From positions 558,531 to 586,030 of the forward strand of contig CAJNDS010002690.1 in assembly GCA_905221605.1 (NCBI GenBank): DNA of 27,500 bases. Reading direction: 5' to 3'. Position 1 is the stretch's first letter; each line of letters opens with the position of its first letter. Source of the stretch: Symbiodinium natans (taxonomy: Eukaryota > Sar > Dinophyceae > Suessiales > Symbiodiniaceae). A program made the position numbers and the translations under genes. The notes beneath the pieces are model-generated. The model was not told the DNA's origin. It did not search any database and saw nothing but the letters and a program-made list of their open reading frames with translations. This document shows, piece after piece, positions 17,057 to 26,518 of the stretch.

Positions 17057-20000
17057 GAGGGGTTAGTGACTGCCCTAGAGGTTAGTCGTATGTCCCCCCT
17101 GCTTCGTGTTGTTGTGATTTGGTAGGGGCCCAGAGGTTTGTATGAGTTTTTTTCTTCGTTCGTGTTGTAAGGGTTTTGTGAGGGCCCCGGAGGTTTGTCG
17201 CATGTCCCCTTTCTTCGTGCTTGTAGGGTTTGGGGAGTGTCTAGATAATTGTCAAAAACAATTCCTTCCGCGCTCGTACTATGAGGGGCTTGTGGCTGCC
17301 CTAGAGGTTTGTCGTATATTCCCCCGCTTCGTGTTCCTGAGATTTGGTAGGGGCCAGAGGCTTGTCATATGTCCCCTCCCTTCGTCCCTTCGTGTTGTGA
17401 GGGTTGCATTCGGCCTTGGAGGTTTGTCGTATGTCCCCTTTCTTGGCGTCTAGATGATTGTCATCATAAGTCATTTGCTTCTGTGGTCGTATTCTGAGGG
17501 CTATTGACCGCCCTCATAATACCCTAGAGGTTTGTCGTATGCCCCCCTGCTTCGTGTTCCTGTAAGTTGGGAGGGGCCTAAAGGTTCATCTTTTGTCCCC
17601 TCCCTTCGTCCCTTCGTATTGTAAGGGTTTCGTAGGGTTTGGGGGGAGCGTCTAGAGTCTAGATGATCGTCATATATGATTTGCTTCCGTGCTCAAACTA
17701 TGAGGGGCTAGTGACTGTCCTAGAGGTTTGTCGTGTGTCCCCCCCCCGTTTCCTTGGTCTTGTGATTTGGTAGGGGCTTAGGGGTTTGTCATACGTTCCC
17801 TCCCTTCGTCCTTTCGTGTTGCAAGGGTTTTGTGAGAGCCCTGCAGATTTGCCGTATGTCCCTTCTCTTCTTGCTTGTAAGGTTCGGGCAGCGTCTAGGT
17901 TGCAAGGGTTTTGTGAGAGCCCTGCAGATTTGCCGTATGTCCCTTCTCTTCTTGCTTGTAAGGTTCGGGCAGCGTCTAAACGACTGACATATGCAATTTG
18001 ATTACGGGCTCGTATTGTGCGGGGCTAGTGACTGCCCTAGAGGTTTGTCGTATGCCCTCCGCTTCCTTGTTCCTGTGATGTAGTAGGGGCCTACAGGTTT
18101 GTGGTGTGTCCCCTTTCTTGGCATCTAGATGATTGTCATAAGTCATTTGCTTCTGTGGTCGTATTATGAGGGCTACTGACTGCCCTAAAGGTTTGTCGTA
18201 CGCCCCCCTGCTTCGTGTTCCTGTGAGTTGGGAGGGGCCTAGAGGTTTATCTTTTGTCCCCTCCCTTCGTCCCTTCGTGTTGTAAGGGTTTCGTGAGCGC
18301 TCTGGAGGTTTTTCGTATGTCCCCTTTGTTCGTGCTTGCAGGGTTTGGGGAGTGTCTAGATGATTATCATATATCATTTGCTTCCGCAGTCGCTATGAGG
18401 GTATTGATTGCCCTAAAGATTTCTCGTGTGTCCCCCCGCTTCGTATTCCTGTGATTTTGTAGGGGTCTAGAGGTTTGTCGTATTTCCTCTCCCTTCGTTC
18501 CTTCGTGGGATGTTTGCGTGTGTCCCCTTTCTTCGTGCTTGTAGGGTTTGGGGAGCCTAGACGACTGATATACATATATATATGTATATATGTATAATTC
18601 GATTCCGTGCTCGTATTGTGAGGGGCTAGTGATTGCCCTAGAGGTTTGTCGTATGTCCCCCCGATTCCTGTTCCTGAGATTTGGTAGGGCCTAGGGCCTG
18701 GAAGGTTTGCCGTATGTCCCCTCCTTTCGCCCCTTCGTGTTGTAGGGGTTTTGTTGGGCCTTGAAGGTTTGTCGTGTGTCCCCTTTCTTCGTGCTTGGAG
18801 AGTTTGAGGAGCGTCGAGATGATTACCATACATCATTTGCTTCCGTGCTCGTACTATGTGCGGTTAGTGACTGCCCTAGAGGTTTGTCGTATGTCCCCTT
18901 CCTTCGTCCCTTCGCGTTGTATGGGTGGTAAGGGTTTTGTGAGGGCCCTGGAGGCTAGTCGTATATCCACTTTCTTCGAGCTTGTAGGGTTTGGGGGGAG
19001 CGTCTAGAGTCTAGATGATCGTCATATATGATTTGCTTCCGTGCTCAAACTATGAGGGGCTAGTGGCTGTCCTAGAGGTTTGTCATTTGTCCCCCCCGTT
19101 TCCTTGGTCCTGTGATTTGGTAGGGGCTTAGAGGTTTGTCATACGTTCCCTCGCTTCGTCCTTTCGTGTTGCAAGGGTTTTGTGAGAGCCCTGCAAATTT
19201 GCCGTGTGTCCCCTTTCTTCTCACTTGTAGGGTTTGGGGAGCGTCTAGACGACTGACATATAATTTGAGTCCGTGCTCGTATTGTGAGGGGCTAGTGACT
19301 GCCCTAGGGGTTTGTCGTATGCCCCCCCCCCCGCTTCCTTGTTCCTGTGATGTAGTAGGGGCCTACAGGTTTGTCGTATGTCCCCTGCCTTCGTCCCTTC
19401 GTGTTGTAAGGCTGATAAAAATTTTCTGAGGGCTCTGGAGATTTGTCGTATGTCCCCCCGCTTCGTGTTCCTGACGTTTGGTAGGGGCCAGAGATTTGTC
19501 GAATGTCCCCTCTTTTTGTCCCTTCGTGTTGAAATTGCTTTGTTTGGGGAAGGTTTGTCGTATGTCACCTTTCTTTCTTCTTAGAGGGTTTGGGGATCTT
19601 CTAGAAAACTGTCATATATCATTTGCTTCCGTGCTCGTATTATGAGGGGCTGGTGTTTGTCATAGAGGTTTGTCGTATGTCCCCCCGCTTTCTGTTCCTG
19701 CGATGTGGTAAGGGCCTAAAGAGGTTTGTCGTGTGCCCCCTCCCTTCGTCCGTTTGAGTTGCAAGGGTTTTGTTGGACCTGGAAGATTTATCGTATGTCT
19801 CCTTTCTTCGTGCTTGTAGGGCGTGGGGAGCATCAAGATGATTATCATATAAGAATTGCTTCCGTGCTCGTATTATGAGGGGCTAGGGACTGCCCTAGAG
19901 GTTTGTCTTATGTCTCCCTGCTTCGTGTTCATGTGATTTGCTAGGGTCCGGGAGATTTGTCGTATGTCATTTTACCATATACGAAATTAGATACAATCCC

Positions 20001-20215
20001 TTCGTCCCTTCGTGTTGTAAGGGTTTCGTGAGGGTCCTAGAGGTTTGTCGTATGTGCCCTTCCTTCGTCCCTTCTTGTTGTAAGGGTTTTGTGAGGGCCC
20101 TGCAAATTTGCCGCATGTCCCCTTTCTTCGTGCTTGTGGGATTTGGGCAGCGTCTAGATGATTGTCATTATCATTTGCTTCCGTGCTCGTACTATGAGGG
20201 GCTAGTAACTGCCCT
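17057..20215 (+). repeat. About 230-bp satellite array, forward orientation
   Basis: About 14 copies of a unit starting GAGGGGCTAGTGACTGCCCT, seen near 17058, 17284, 17497, 17702, 18019, 18168, 18396, 18620, 18858, 19054, 19287, 19643, 19876 and 20199. Each unit holds up to three copies of GGTTTGTCGTATGTCCCC, with TTCGTGTTCCTGTGATTTGG, CCCTTCGTCCCTTCGTGTTG and TTCGTGCTTGTAGGGTTTGG between them, and ends TCATTTGCTTCCGTGCTCGT. Unit length varies (about 150-356) through loss or gain of sub-units. Frames across it (FVPSCCKGFV repeated) are repeat translation. Confidence 0.95.
17818..17978. repeat. Exact 80-bp tandem duplication in satellite
   Basis: The segment from GTTGCAAGGGTTTTGTGAGA to GGTTCGGGCAGCGTCTA is present at 17818-17897 and again at 17899-17978 with no difference that I can see, while neighbouring satellite copies diverge by many bases. 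It is therefore a recent event. Confidence 0.95.
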
Positions 20216-20219
20216 AGAC

Positions 20220-20872
20220 CTTCAGGGCCCTCACAAAACCCTTACAACACGAAGGGACGAAGGGAGACGACATACGACAAACCTCTATCATCTAGATGCT
20301 CCCCAAACCCTACAAGCAAGAAGAAAGGGGACATACGACAAACCTCCAGGGCCCTCACAGAACCCTTACAATAGGAAGGAATGAAGGGAGGCGACACGCT
20401 ACAAACCTCTAGGCCCCTACCAAATCACAGGATCACGAAGCGGGGGCGTCATCTGACAAACCTCCAGGCCAATCACTAGCCCCTCATAATACGAGCACGG
20501 AAGCACATGATATGTGATTATCATCTACACACTCCCCAGACCCTACAAGCATGAACAAAGGGGACATACGACAAACCTCCAGGACCCTCCCAAAACCCTT
20601 ACAACACGAAGGGACGAAGGGAGGGGACACACGACAAACCTTTAGCCCCCTACCAAATCACAGGAACACGAAGCGGGGGGACATACGACAAACCTCTAGG
20701 GCAGGCACTAGCCCTCATAATACGAGCACGGAAACACATCATATGATAATCATTTTGATGCTCCCCCAAAAACCTATATGAACGAGAAAGGGGAAGCACA
20801 CAAACCTCCAAAGCCCTTACAAAACCCTTACAACACGAAGGGACGAAGGGAGGGGACATACGACAAACCTCT
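20220..20872 (-). repeat. About 230-bp satellite array, inverted orientation
   Basis: At about 20218 the array flips: the reverse complement of the same unit follows (CCCTCACAAAACCCTTACAA, GACATACGACAAACCTC, AATACGAGCACGGAAGCA) for almost three units, up to the right inverted repeat of the large element. Forward and inverted parts could pair over hundreds of bases. Confidence 0.95.
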
Positions 20873-20925
20873 GGTAAATAGTAAACAAAGCGGCGTGCCA
20901 AATAGACCCTAAAGGTCCATGCCAC

Positions 20926-20935
20926 ATAATAGTAA
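20926..20935. repeat. Target-site duplication, right copy
   Basis: ATAATAGTAA, the partner of 14449-14458. Confidence 0.85.
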
Positions 20936-20990
20936 TGGGATTATTGATTTGTCCCTTTTTGTGGGGATGTTTTTAAGAGCAAATAGTAGA
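20936..20990. mobile_element. Right half of the split MITE
   Basis: TGGGATTATTGATTTGTCCC through TTTTTAAGAGCAAATAGTAG continues the MITE interrupted at 14458; the intact copy has GGGATTATTGTTTTTTG and TTCTTAAGGAAATAGTAG in the same order on the reverse strand. Together the halves make about 123 bp against 119 for the intact copy. Confidence 0.85.
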
Positions 20991-22257
20991 GGACGTTAGC
21001 ACGAAGTAGGCTGTTTTGAAGCTGTTGCTGGCGAGGGAGCGGCTCCTTGTAGAATAATTGTGAGTTCCCGAATCCTAAACCCTAAATCCTAAGCCCATTT
21101 GTTGTCCTTTTGGGGATTCTGTTTCATATAAGTAAGAAGGAGGGAGGAAGCTTCAGGGTTGAGGCTATTTTTCAGTAAATGTTTGCAGAGTTTTGGGGTT
21201 TAGGGCTTGGGCGATTCTCTTTCCGCGGTGCCATCTGGGATCTGTGGGCTTTTTGGGGGGGAGGGAGAAATTGGCCTACCGAGCTACTACCCTTGTATCC
21301 CTTCTTCCCTAGGCTAGGGATCTCATTTATTGTAGTTCCCTGAACCCTAGTTGTTCAGGGTTGAGGGTTTAGGGTTTCGCCATGGGCTTCCACAAGCAGG
21401 TTCAGTAGTCGAGGTTCTGCCTCGGTGTCGCCGCGATTCGCTCGCCTTTGGCTGCCCGTCTGCAAGCTCGGTCGCGCCTTGAACCCTAACAGGTTAAACC
21501 CTAAGCCTCAAACCTCCAACCCTAAACCCTAGACCCCTATAAACCCTAAACCCCAAGCCCCAAACCTCAAACCTCAAACTCTGAACTAAACCAAAACCCT
21601 ATAAACCCTAAACCCCAAACTATACACCCAAACCTCAAACCCCAAACCCTAAACCCTAAACCCTAGACCTTAAACCCTAAACCCTAAACAGGGACCCCGA
21701 AAATAATGTAAGACTGTGGTCTTCGATGAAGGACTCCTGGCTCAGGATGCAAACACAAGATTAGACTGGATTTGGGGTTTAGGGTTTGGGGTTTAGGATT
21801 TAGGGTTTAGGGTTTAGGTTTTGGGGTTTAGGGTTTGGGGTTTAGGGTTTGAGGTTTAGGGTTTGGTTTGGGGTTTGGGGTTTAGGGTTTAGGGTTTGGG
21901 GTTTAGGGTTTGGGGTTTGGGGTTGAGTCTATTGGGCTTTGGGATGGTCATGCGGGTTTAGGGCATAGGGTTTAGGGTTTAGGGCTGATGCATACCGTAG
22001 CTCATTGCTACTCGAGGGTTCTCATAGGAAATAGGGAAAAGGTCGGGTGAACCTTCCTGGTCGACAAGCCCTCTTGATTGTGATTCGAGTATTTGCCAGG
22101 TAGGGCTTGGGGTAAGTATTCCCTGCAGCCCGAAACCCTAAACCGCAAACCCGAAACCCTAAACTAGGCCCGAACCCCCAAACCTTAAACCCTAGAACCC
22201 TAAACCCTAGAAGCCTAGACCCCTAGAACTCTAGAACCCGAAACCCAAACTATCCCC
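20991..22257. other. Telomere-like degenerate DNA, no firm gene
   Basis: Blocks of CCCTAAA/CCCCAAA (21068-21090, 21485-21687, 22130-22257) and TTTAGGG/TTTGGGG (21186-21210, 21356-21376, 21773-21925, 21955-21985) around small GC-rich islands, notably 21377-21480, which follows ACAAGCAG but is open in several frames. I cannot support individual exons here. Confidence 0.6.
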
Positions 22258-22442
22258 CTAAACCCTAAACGCTAAACCCTAAACCCTAAACCCTAAACCC
22301 TAAACCCTAAACCCTAAACCCTAAACCCTAAACCCTAAACCCTAAACCCTAAACCCTAAACCCTAAACCCTAAACCCTAAACCCTAAACCCTAAACCCTA
22401 AACCCTAAACCCTAAACCCTAAACCCTAAACCCTAAACCCTA
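22258..22442. repeat. Longest (CCCTAAA)n array, about 25 units
   Basis: Essentially perfect CCCTAAA after one CGCTAAA unit, the longest and cleanest telomere-like array in the window. It ends just before the exon-like island beginning near 22451-22462. Confidence 0.97.
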
Positions 22443-22461
22443 CCAACAAGCCCTTCCTCAG

Positions 22462-23263
22462 AAGGTGGCGCGTGACTGCTGGCGCTGTGGTCCTGGGCCG
22501 ATGCGTGGCCTTGTTGGCCTTTGCCTGGGCACGCGGAGTGTGGGCCGAGGTGTGGCAGACAGCATGGGGGGAGCCTTAGGGGTTTAAACCCTTAGGGTTT
22601 AGGGTTTAGGGTTTGGGGTTTGGGGTTCAGGGTTTGGGGTTTGGGGTTTGGGGTTTAGGGTTTAGCGTCAGGGTTTAGGACTGTAAGGCTTTATGATGTA
22701 TGGTTTTGAAGACTAGGGTTTAGTTCACTCATGGGCCTTTTTTCTCTTGGGGACGTCTTCCAGGTGGGTGTAGCCTCCGGGGCACTGGTCCCTTAATGTA
22801 GTGAGAAGGTGCTTGGGATGAATAGGGATGATTGTAGCCCTAAAACACCCGAAACCCTAAACCCTAAACCCTACACCCTCAACCCTCAACCCTAAACCAC
22901 CGTGTGCAGGAGCTGGCACGGCTCCCAGCGGCAGTCTCTGGCGCCTTCGCCGTCTTCGGTACCGCTTTCTCGCATCTGGGACGTCCCGAGTGGGTTTCGC
23001 CCTAAACCCTCAACCCTAGCCCTAAACCCTCATCCCTAAACCCTAAACCCCAAACACTAAACCTAAACCCTAGTCCCTAAACCCTAAACCCTAAACCCAC
23101 ACCATTGGACCATTGGGATCATATAGGATCGGGCTTGCAGACCCTGGAACAGCTTTCAAGCCCCTATCATGGGAAGCCCTGTGCCGACTATCGAACATAC
23201 CTTGTTGCACGGCCAAAGCGCCGTTATGTAGGAGTTGTAAGGAGTATAGACGATACTTCGTGA
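22462..23263 (+). CDS. Three-exon model, 3' end of an unknown gene
   Basis: Proposed exons 22462-22549, 22910-22993 and 23141-23263, both junctions phase 0, ending at TGA 23261-23263. Exon 1 reads WRVTAGAVVLGRCVALLAFA then WARGVWAE and meets GAG|GTGTGG. Exon 2, after GTGTGCAG, reads ELARLPAAVSGAFAVFGTAF then SHLGRPEW and meets TGG|GTTTCG. Exon 3, after GGGCTTGCAG, reads TLEQLSSPYHGKPCADYRTY then LVARPKRRYVGVVRSIDDTS and is the most protein-like. Hydrophobic exons 1 and 2 suggest membrane segments and exon 3 a basic cytosolic-type tail. CCCTAAA tracts precede each exon and TTTAGGG follows exon 1. The start is not found and no family is recognised. Confidence 0.45.
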
Positions 23264-23340
23264 TAAGACAGGGTTTCTAGGGGTTTGCGGGGTTTTAGGG
23301 TTTAGGCTTGCAAGGCTGCTGACGCTTCTGTGGTGTGCGC

Positions 23341-23390
23341 AGCTCCTCGCCGACTGCTCAAGCGACCTCGTGGCCGCCAGAAGGCCCTTT
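23341..23390 (+). CDS. Exon-like island LLADCSSDLVAARRP
   Basis: Acceptor-like GTGTGCGCAG followed by a frame reading LLADCSSDLVAARRP and then TTTAGGG repeats. It is short and could be chance. Confidence 0.25.
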
Positions 23391-23394
23391 AGGG

Positions 23395-23790
23395 TTTAGG
23401 GTTTAGGGTTAGGGTTTAGGGTTTCGGGTTTAGGATTGAGTGTCTCTAAAACCCGAAGCTCTGAACCCTATGAACCCTATAAAGCCGAAACTAAAACCTG
23501 TAAAGTCCAATTAAACCCGATAAGCACTATGAACCGAAAGCCACCGAAAGCCCTTTAAATCCTAAAGTGCCAGTGTGGTTTGGGGTTCAGGGTTTCAAGT
23601 TTAGGCGTTTCCTTCGGGGCTTTAGGGTGTGTGTAGCGGTAGATGAGGTTTGGGATTAGGTTGTTGCGGTGGTTAAGGCTAAGGTTTCAAAATTTAAGGG
23701 GTTTAGGCTATTTCGAGCTTTAGGGTTTACGGTTTAGGGCCGTTTAGGGTTTAGGTTTTAGGTTTTAGGGTTTAGGGTTTAGGGCTTGTG
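23395..23790. other. Degenerate TTTAGGG/CCCTAAA DNA, no gene
   Basis: Decayed telomere-like words in both orientations (AACCCTATGAACCCTATAAA, GGTTTAGGTTTTAGG). No frame, inverted repeat or RNA gene is convincing. Confidence 0.6.
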
Positions 23791-23863
23791 GTTGGAGCTA
23801 GCGGCGTCACGGGTGACCGCAAGGGTTTGTCGGGTTTTCAGGGTTTAGGGTGTGCTGAGGTGG

Positions 23864-23907
23864 GTGGGGGGGGGGGGGGGGGGGGGGGAGGGTGGGGGGG
23901 GGGGAGG
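23864..23907. repeat. Poly-G tract
   Basis: A run of G broken by single A or T bases, about 44 bp. It makes the Gly-rich N-terminal part of overlapping open frames, which is not considered coding. Confidence 0.95.
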
Positions 23908-24045
23908 GGTTGGTTCCGTCCATTCCCCGCCCTGCACTACACAATGCTCTTCTCCTCGCAGCATCTCCTCAAAGCACCCCTTCCCTTGCTTACCGAGCCA
24001 TGTTCATTCTGGCATGGCTTGCCGTGTCCTTGTCCATGGCCTGTT

Positions 24046-24495
24046 GTCAGAGTCGAATGCAGTGGTCTCTTGGACCTCTTGGACAAAGCCATGGAGTGCA
24101 CCATTGTGTCCATGAAGAAGCGGAAGCGAACGCCAACAGCTGCTCAGAAAACAACCATCCTGCATGCTGATGGCTGCAAGGCTTGGAAAAGCGCTGCTGA
24201 GCCGAGAAAAATCAGATTTCAGGCAGTGAACCACTCGAAAATGCAGTTCACTGCGTCCGTGCCAAAGCCCAAAAGAGGCGAAAGTAGAAGCACAGGGACC
24301 CAATGTCTTGATGTTTGCTGGAGATACTTGAAGAGGTAATTGCCTACGTCGCTGCATTCAAAGAATGCCGATAGAGAGGTAAACCCCAGAATCTTCGATT
24401 ATGTCCTGAGCTTTGAGTGGCGCCAGAACAATGGTCCCGACATTTGGAAAGCTCTGGGAGGAGCCTTGGCAAAGCAAGCAAACGCCAGGGTCTGA
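24046..24495 (+). pseudogene. Transposase-like fragment (ISXO2/IS1595-like DDE), broken
   Basis: One + frame reads LLDLLDKAMECTIVSMKKRK, then TTILHADGCKAWKSAAEP, IRFQAVNHSKMQFTASVPKP, STGTQCLDVCWRYLKR, a TAA at 24337-24339, and continues in the same frame as LPTSLHSKNADREVNPRIF, DYVLSFEWRQNNGPDIWKAL to TGA 24493-24495. The HADG motif followed by a Val-Asn-His-Ser stretch, GTQ-x-LD-x-x-WR-x-LK and a Trp-rich C-terminal block matches the layout of the catalytic half of ISXO2/IS1595-like transposases as I know them, including eukaryotic copies abundant in dinoflagellates; this is recognition from memory. The N-terminal zinc-binding and first catalytic regions are not seen upstream, where a poly-G tract begins. 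The in-frame stop makes it a probable relic. The alternative frame with signal-peptide-like MFILAWLAVSLSMACC (24000) overlaps and is less likely. Confidence 0.5.
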
Positions 24496-24499
24496 AGAA

Positions 24500-24806
24500 A
24501 AGTTTGCCTGCCTGACGCCCTGAAAACAAAGTTTTCGTTTTGAGCACTTCCTTCTGTGTCTCCTGAATTCCCCACTCCTGCCATGGTTTTAGGCACCTCA
24601 AAGCTAGAAGTCATGGTAAAAACGATACGTTCCAGCAGTGCCCACGCAACCCCTAAAATAGCCAACCCTCAAAGACTCGAGGAATTTGCACATTTCCACA
24701 ATATGTGCTTCACTATGCCTCTGCAAAACCTCTGCGGTCAGGCAGGCTGGCATGCTCTTTGTAGTTGCTGACAGGGACTGCAGGTGCCGCTGTAAAGGCT
24801 CTTGCC
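24500..24806. other. No gene supported
   Basis: Several short frames on both strands overlap (for example a + frame with EVMVKTIRSSSAHATPKIAN), and none has clear protein character or splice context. It may be the tail of the transposase-like element. Confidence 0.4.
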
Positions 24807-24812
24807 AATCGC

Positions 24813-25893
24813 TCGGAGGTTCATGGTCCTTATTAACCAATTACAACTTATACCTGCATTTACTGACTGACTGACAACCACTCGGATGCGTCATGACGGT
24901 CGTGAACAAAAAGGAGTCGCATCAGTGGACTCCGAAGGGACCTGCGCTCAACCAAAACCTCAGTAAGCCACTTACGGGCCTCCCAAGAGACAGAGGCGCA
25001 GGCCCGTCGGTACGGATAGCTAGCACACGGCACAGAGCCAAGGTGGCTAACCCAGTACCAGGGCATGGTGCCCTGGCTTGCAACGGCATCTAGCTACATA
25101 CACTGCACAAGATACCCTCGCCTGCACAAAACTGACACTAGTCCGCGAGTTCGTCCAACAGATCTTGGACCTGTCTTTCGAGATTGCCCGGCGGGGCCTG
25201 ACCGACTTTTTCGTCTCCCCCGGCATCACGGAGTAACTGCACAACAGCATTCTTCAATTCCGCATGTTCAGGTCCAAAAGCAAGAGTCAACCGTTTCATG
25301 GCGCGGTCATAGCAACGAGAGATACGACAGTGCAGCACGATGCCCTTCAGCATACTCATTTCTGGCACTGACTGGCGATGTCTGTCAAGGATGCTTTTGT
25401 GCTCAGCGGCCCCCTTCTCGCATTGCACCAGAGCCTGCGAAATCGCTGCCCACACGAAGAATTGCGGAGCGCCCAACTTGTGACCCCTGTTGCCCTTGGC
25501 TTGGTCAGCATAGTCTTTGCCCGCAGTCATACCCGCGGTGATGATGGGAGAATCGCCCTGGAAAAGAAAGGTGAGGAACACGGTGGCCATGACATTCCGG
25601 AGGGACTGGGCATTTGCCAGTCCGAGTTTGCAGCATAGAAGCATCATCTGCTGCATCTTGGTGTCATCGAGTTTGCCTTTGCCCCTAGCTCGCTTGGCGG
25701 CAGGAGCCGGTGCCTCACCCTGACGCTGGAACCATTGGTCCATGGCTTCAAAGTAGAATGTCAGGCCCTGGCAAATGAGAGGCAATGTGCCACTGAAGGG
25801 CCACAAGTGACGGAAACAGCTGCAAACACCATGTTGGGCTTATAAGTGGGTTATAGGTACAGTTAAATTCGTTAACAAGTACCATGAACCTCC
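24813..25893. mobile_element. Candidate inverted-repeat-bounded element
   Basis: GGAGGTTCATGGT at 24815-24827 is repeated exactly in inverse at 25881-25893, and similarity continues inward with mismatches (CTT, TTAAC, AATT, ACC) for about 35 bp. AATCGC lies outside both ends (24807-24812 and 25894-25899), which would fit a 6-bp target duplication with two extra bases on the left. The segment holds the 222-aa minus-strand frame and its 3' flank. The ends could instead be two independent copies of a dispersed repeat. Confidence 0.45.
25138..25806 (-). CDS. Intronless 222-aa orphan protein (dinoflagellate-type)
   Basis: The longest convincing uninterrupted frame in the window. It stays open upstream of the Met in FYFEAMDQWFQRQGEAPAPA (ATG at about 25741-25743); a non-ATG TTG lies at 25804-25806 and an acceptor-like GTTTGCAG lies just upstream, so the N-terminus may come from an earlier exon. 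After a short Ala/Pro and basic linker (AAKRARGKGKLDD, possible nuclear-type basic cluster) comes a helical core, MQQMMLLCCKLGLANAQSLR, FLTFLFQGDSPIITAGMTAG, GAPQFFVWAAISQALVQCEK, then a charged helical C-terminus ending DLLDELAD and TAG. I associate this sequence type with multicopy uncharacterised Symbiodinium proteins, from memory only; no catalytic motif is evident. It lies inside an inverted-repeat-bounded segment, consistent with a mobile or retro-copied gene. Confidence 0.65.
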   Translation of the reverse strand: MWPFSGTLPLICQGLTFYFEAMDQWFQRQGEAPAPAAKRARGKGKLDDTKMQQMMLLCCKLGLANAQSLRNVMATVFLTFLFQGDSPIITAGMTAGKDYADQAKGNRGHKLGAPQFFVWAAISQALVQCEKGAAEHKSILDRHRQSVPEMSMLKGIVLHCRISRCYDRAMKRLTLAFGPEHAELKNAVVQLLRDAGGDEKVGQAPPGNLERQVQDLLDELAD

Positions 25894-26518
25894 AATCGCA
25901 GCCAGCGTCCTCGTCAGTAGGCCCGCACAGGGGCTGAGCAAGGCGAAAGCCAGAACAGGCCCCCTTTTTGTCGGCCTGTGGAGGACGGTGTAAAGGATCC
26001 ATGTATTTTTTTTGGCATGCGGCAGCGCTCGGAGAGCTCTAACTAGTGACACCGTTTCCCGAGGAGGGTTAAAGGATCCATGTAAATACCTAACCCCTAA
26101 ACCTTGAACCCTAAACCTTCATGGTACTTGGGCCCAAGTATTCGCTACACCTTTGGGGTAAGCATGCCGGATGAAGAGATCTCAGCAGGGAACTAAGAAG
26201 TTGGGCTCTCACAGGTTTTAATTTTACGGAGGATATGGGGTGCCTGATGCCCTCCCCATAACGCCCTACGTAAAGACAGTAAGAGCCAGTGTTGAGCGTT
26301 TCGGCTTTAGCGTTTGTAGGGTTGGGTTTTGGGGGTTTAGGGTTTATAGGGTTTATAGGGACTGGAGTTTAGGGGTTCAGGGTTTAGGGGTTTAGGGTTT
26401 AGGGTTTAGGGTTCAGCATCTCAAGTCCAAGCATTCACTCGTCAAGCAGTTACTCCAGGAAAATACCCACCCGCCCAAGGAATCCCACAACATTAAGAAA
26501 ATATTTTACTTATAGAAC
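25894..26518. other. No gene supported; short direct repeat and TTTAGGG words
   Basis: Contains two copies of TAAAGGATCCATGTA (25991-26005 and 26070-26084) and, from 26320 to 26413, degenerate TTTAGGG with TTTAGGGG and TTTATAGGG variants. Two overlapping minus-strand frames (25748-26052) are not convincing. Confidence 0.5.

Larger units (their letters stand above)
14459..20925. mobile_element. 6.47-kb TIR element packed with satellites
   Basis: A perfect 27-bp inverted repeat starting GGACCTTTAGGGTCTATTTG occupies 14466-14492 and, inverted, 20892-20918. Exactly seven bases outside each copy is the direct repeat ATAATAGTAA (14449-14458, 20926-20935), a 10-bp target duplication. The two outer flanks together form a single MITE like that at 9739-9857, which supports the boundaries independently. 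A 9-11-bp duplication is typical of Mutator-like elements, so this is best read as a non-autonomous Mutator-like or foldback-type element. No transposase frame is visible inside; the contents are three tandem-repeat arrays. Confidence 0.85.

Noticed and set aside
16666-17125. His/Pro/Ser-rich frames over the CATC minisatellite
   Set aside because: Stop-free only because the repeat contains few T-A or T-G steps in frame; no flanking gene context.
17057-20872. CRISPR-like array or repeat protein genes
   Set aside because: Units are about 230 bp, contiguous and diverged, with no short constant repeat plus unique spacers. Frames shift between units.
22008-22092. Possible MITE with TACTCGA/TCGAGTA ends
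   Set aside because: Only 7 bp of clear inverted match; the rest does not pair convincingly.
23788-24045. Gly-rich N-terminal extension of the transposase-like frame
   Set aside because: It is the translation of TTTAGGG-like sequence and a poly-G tract, with no transposase features.
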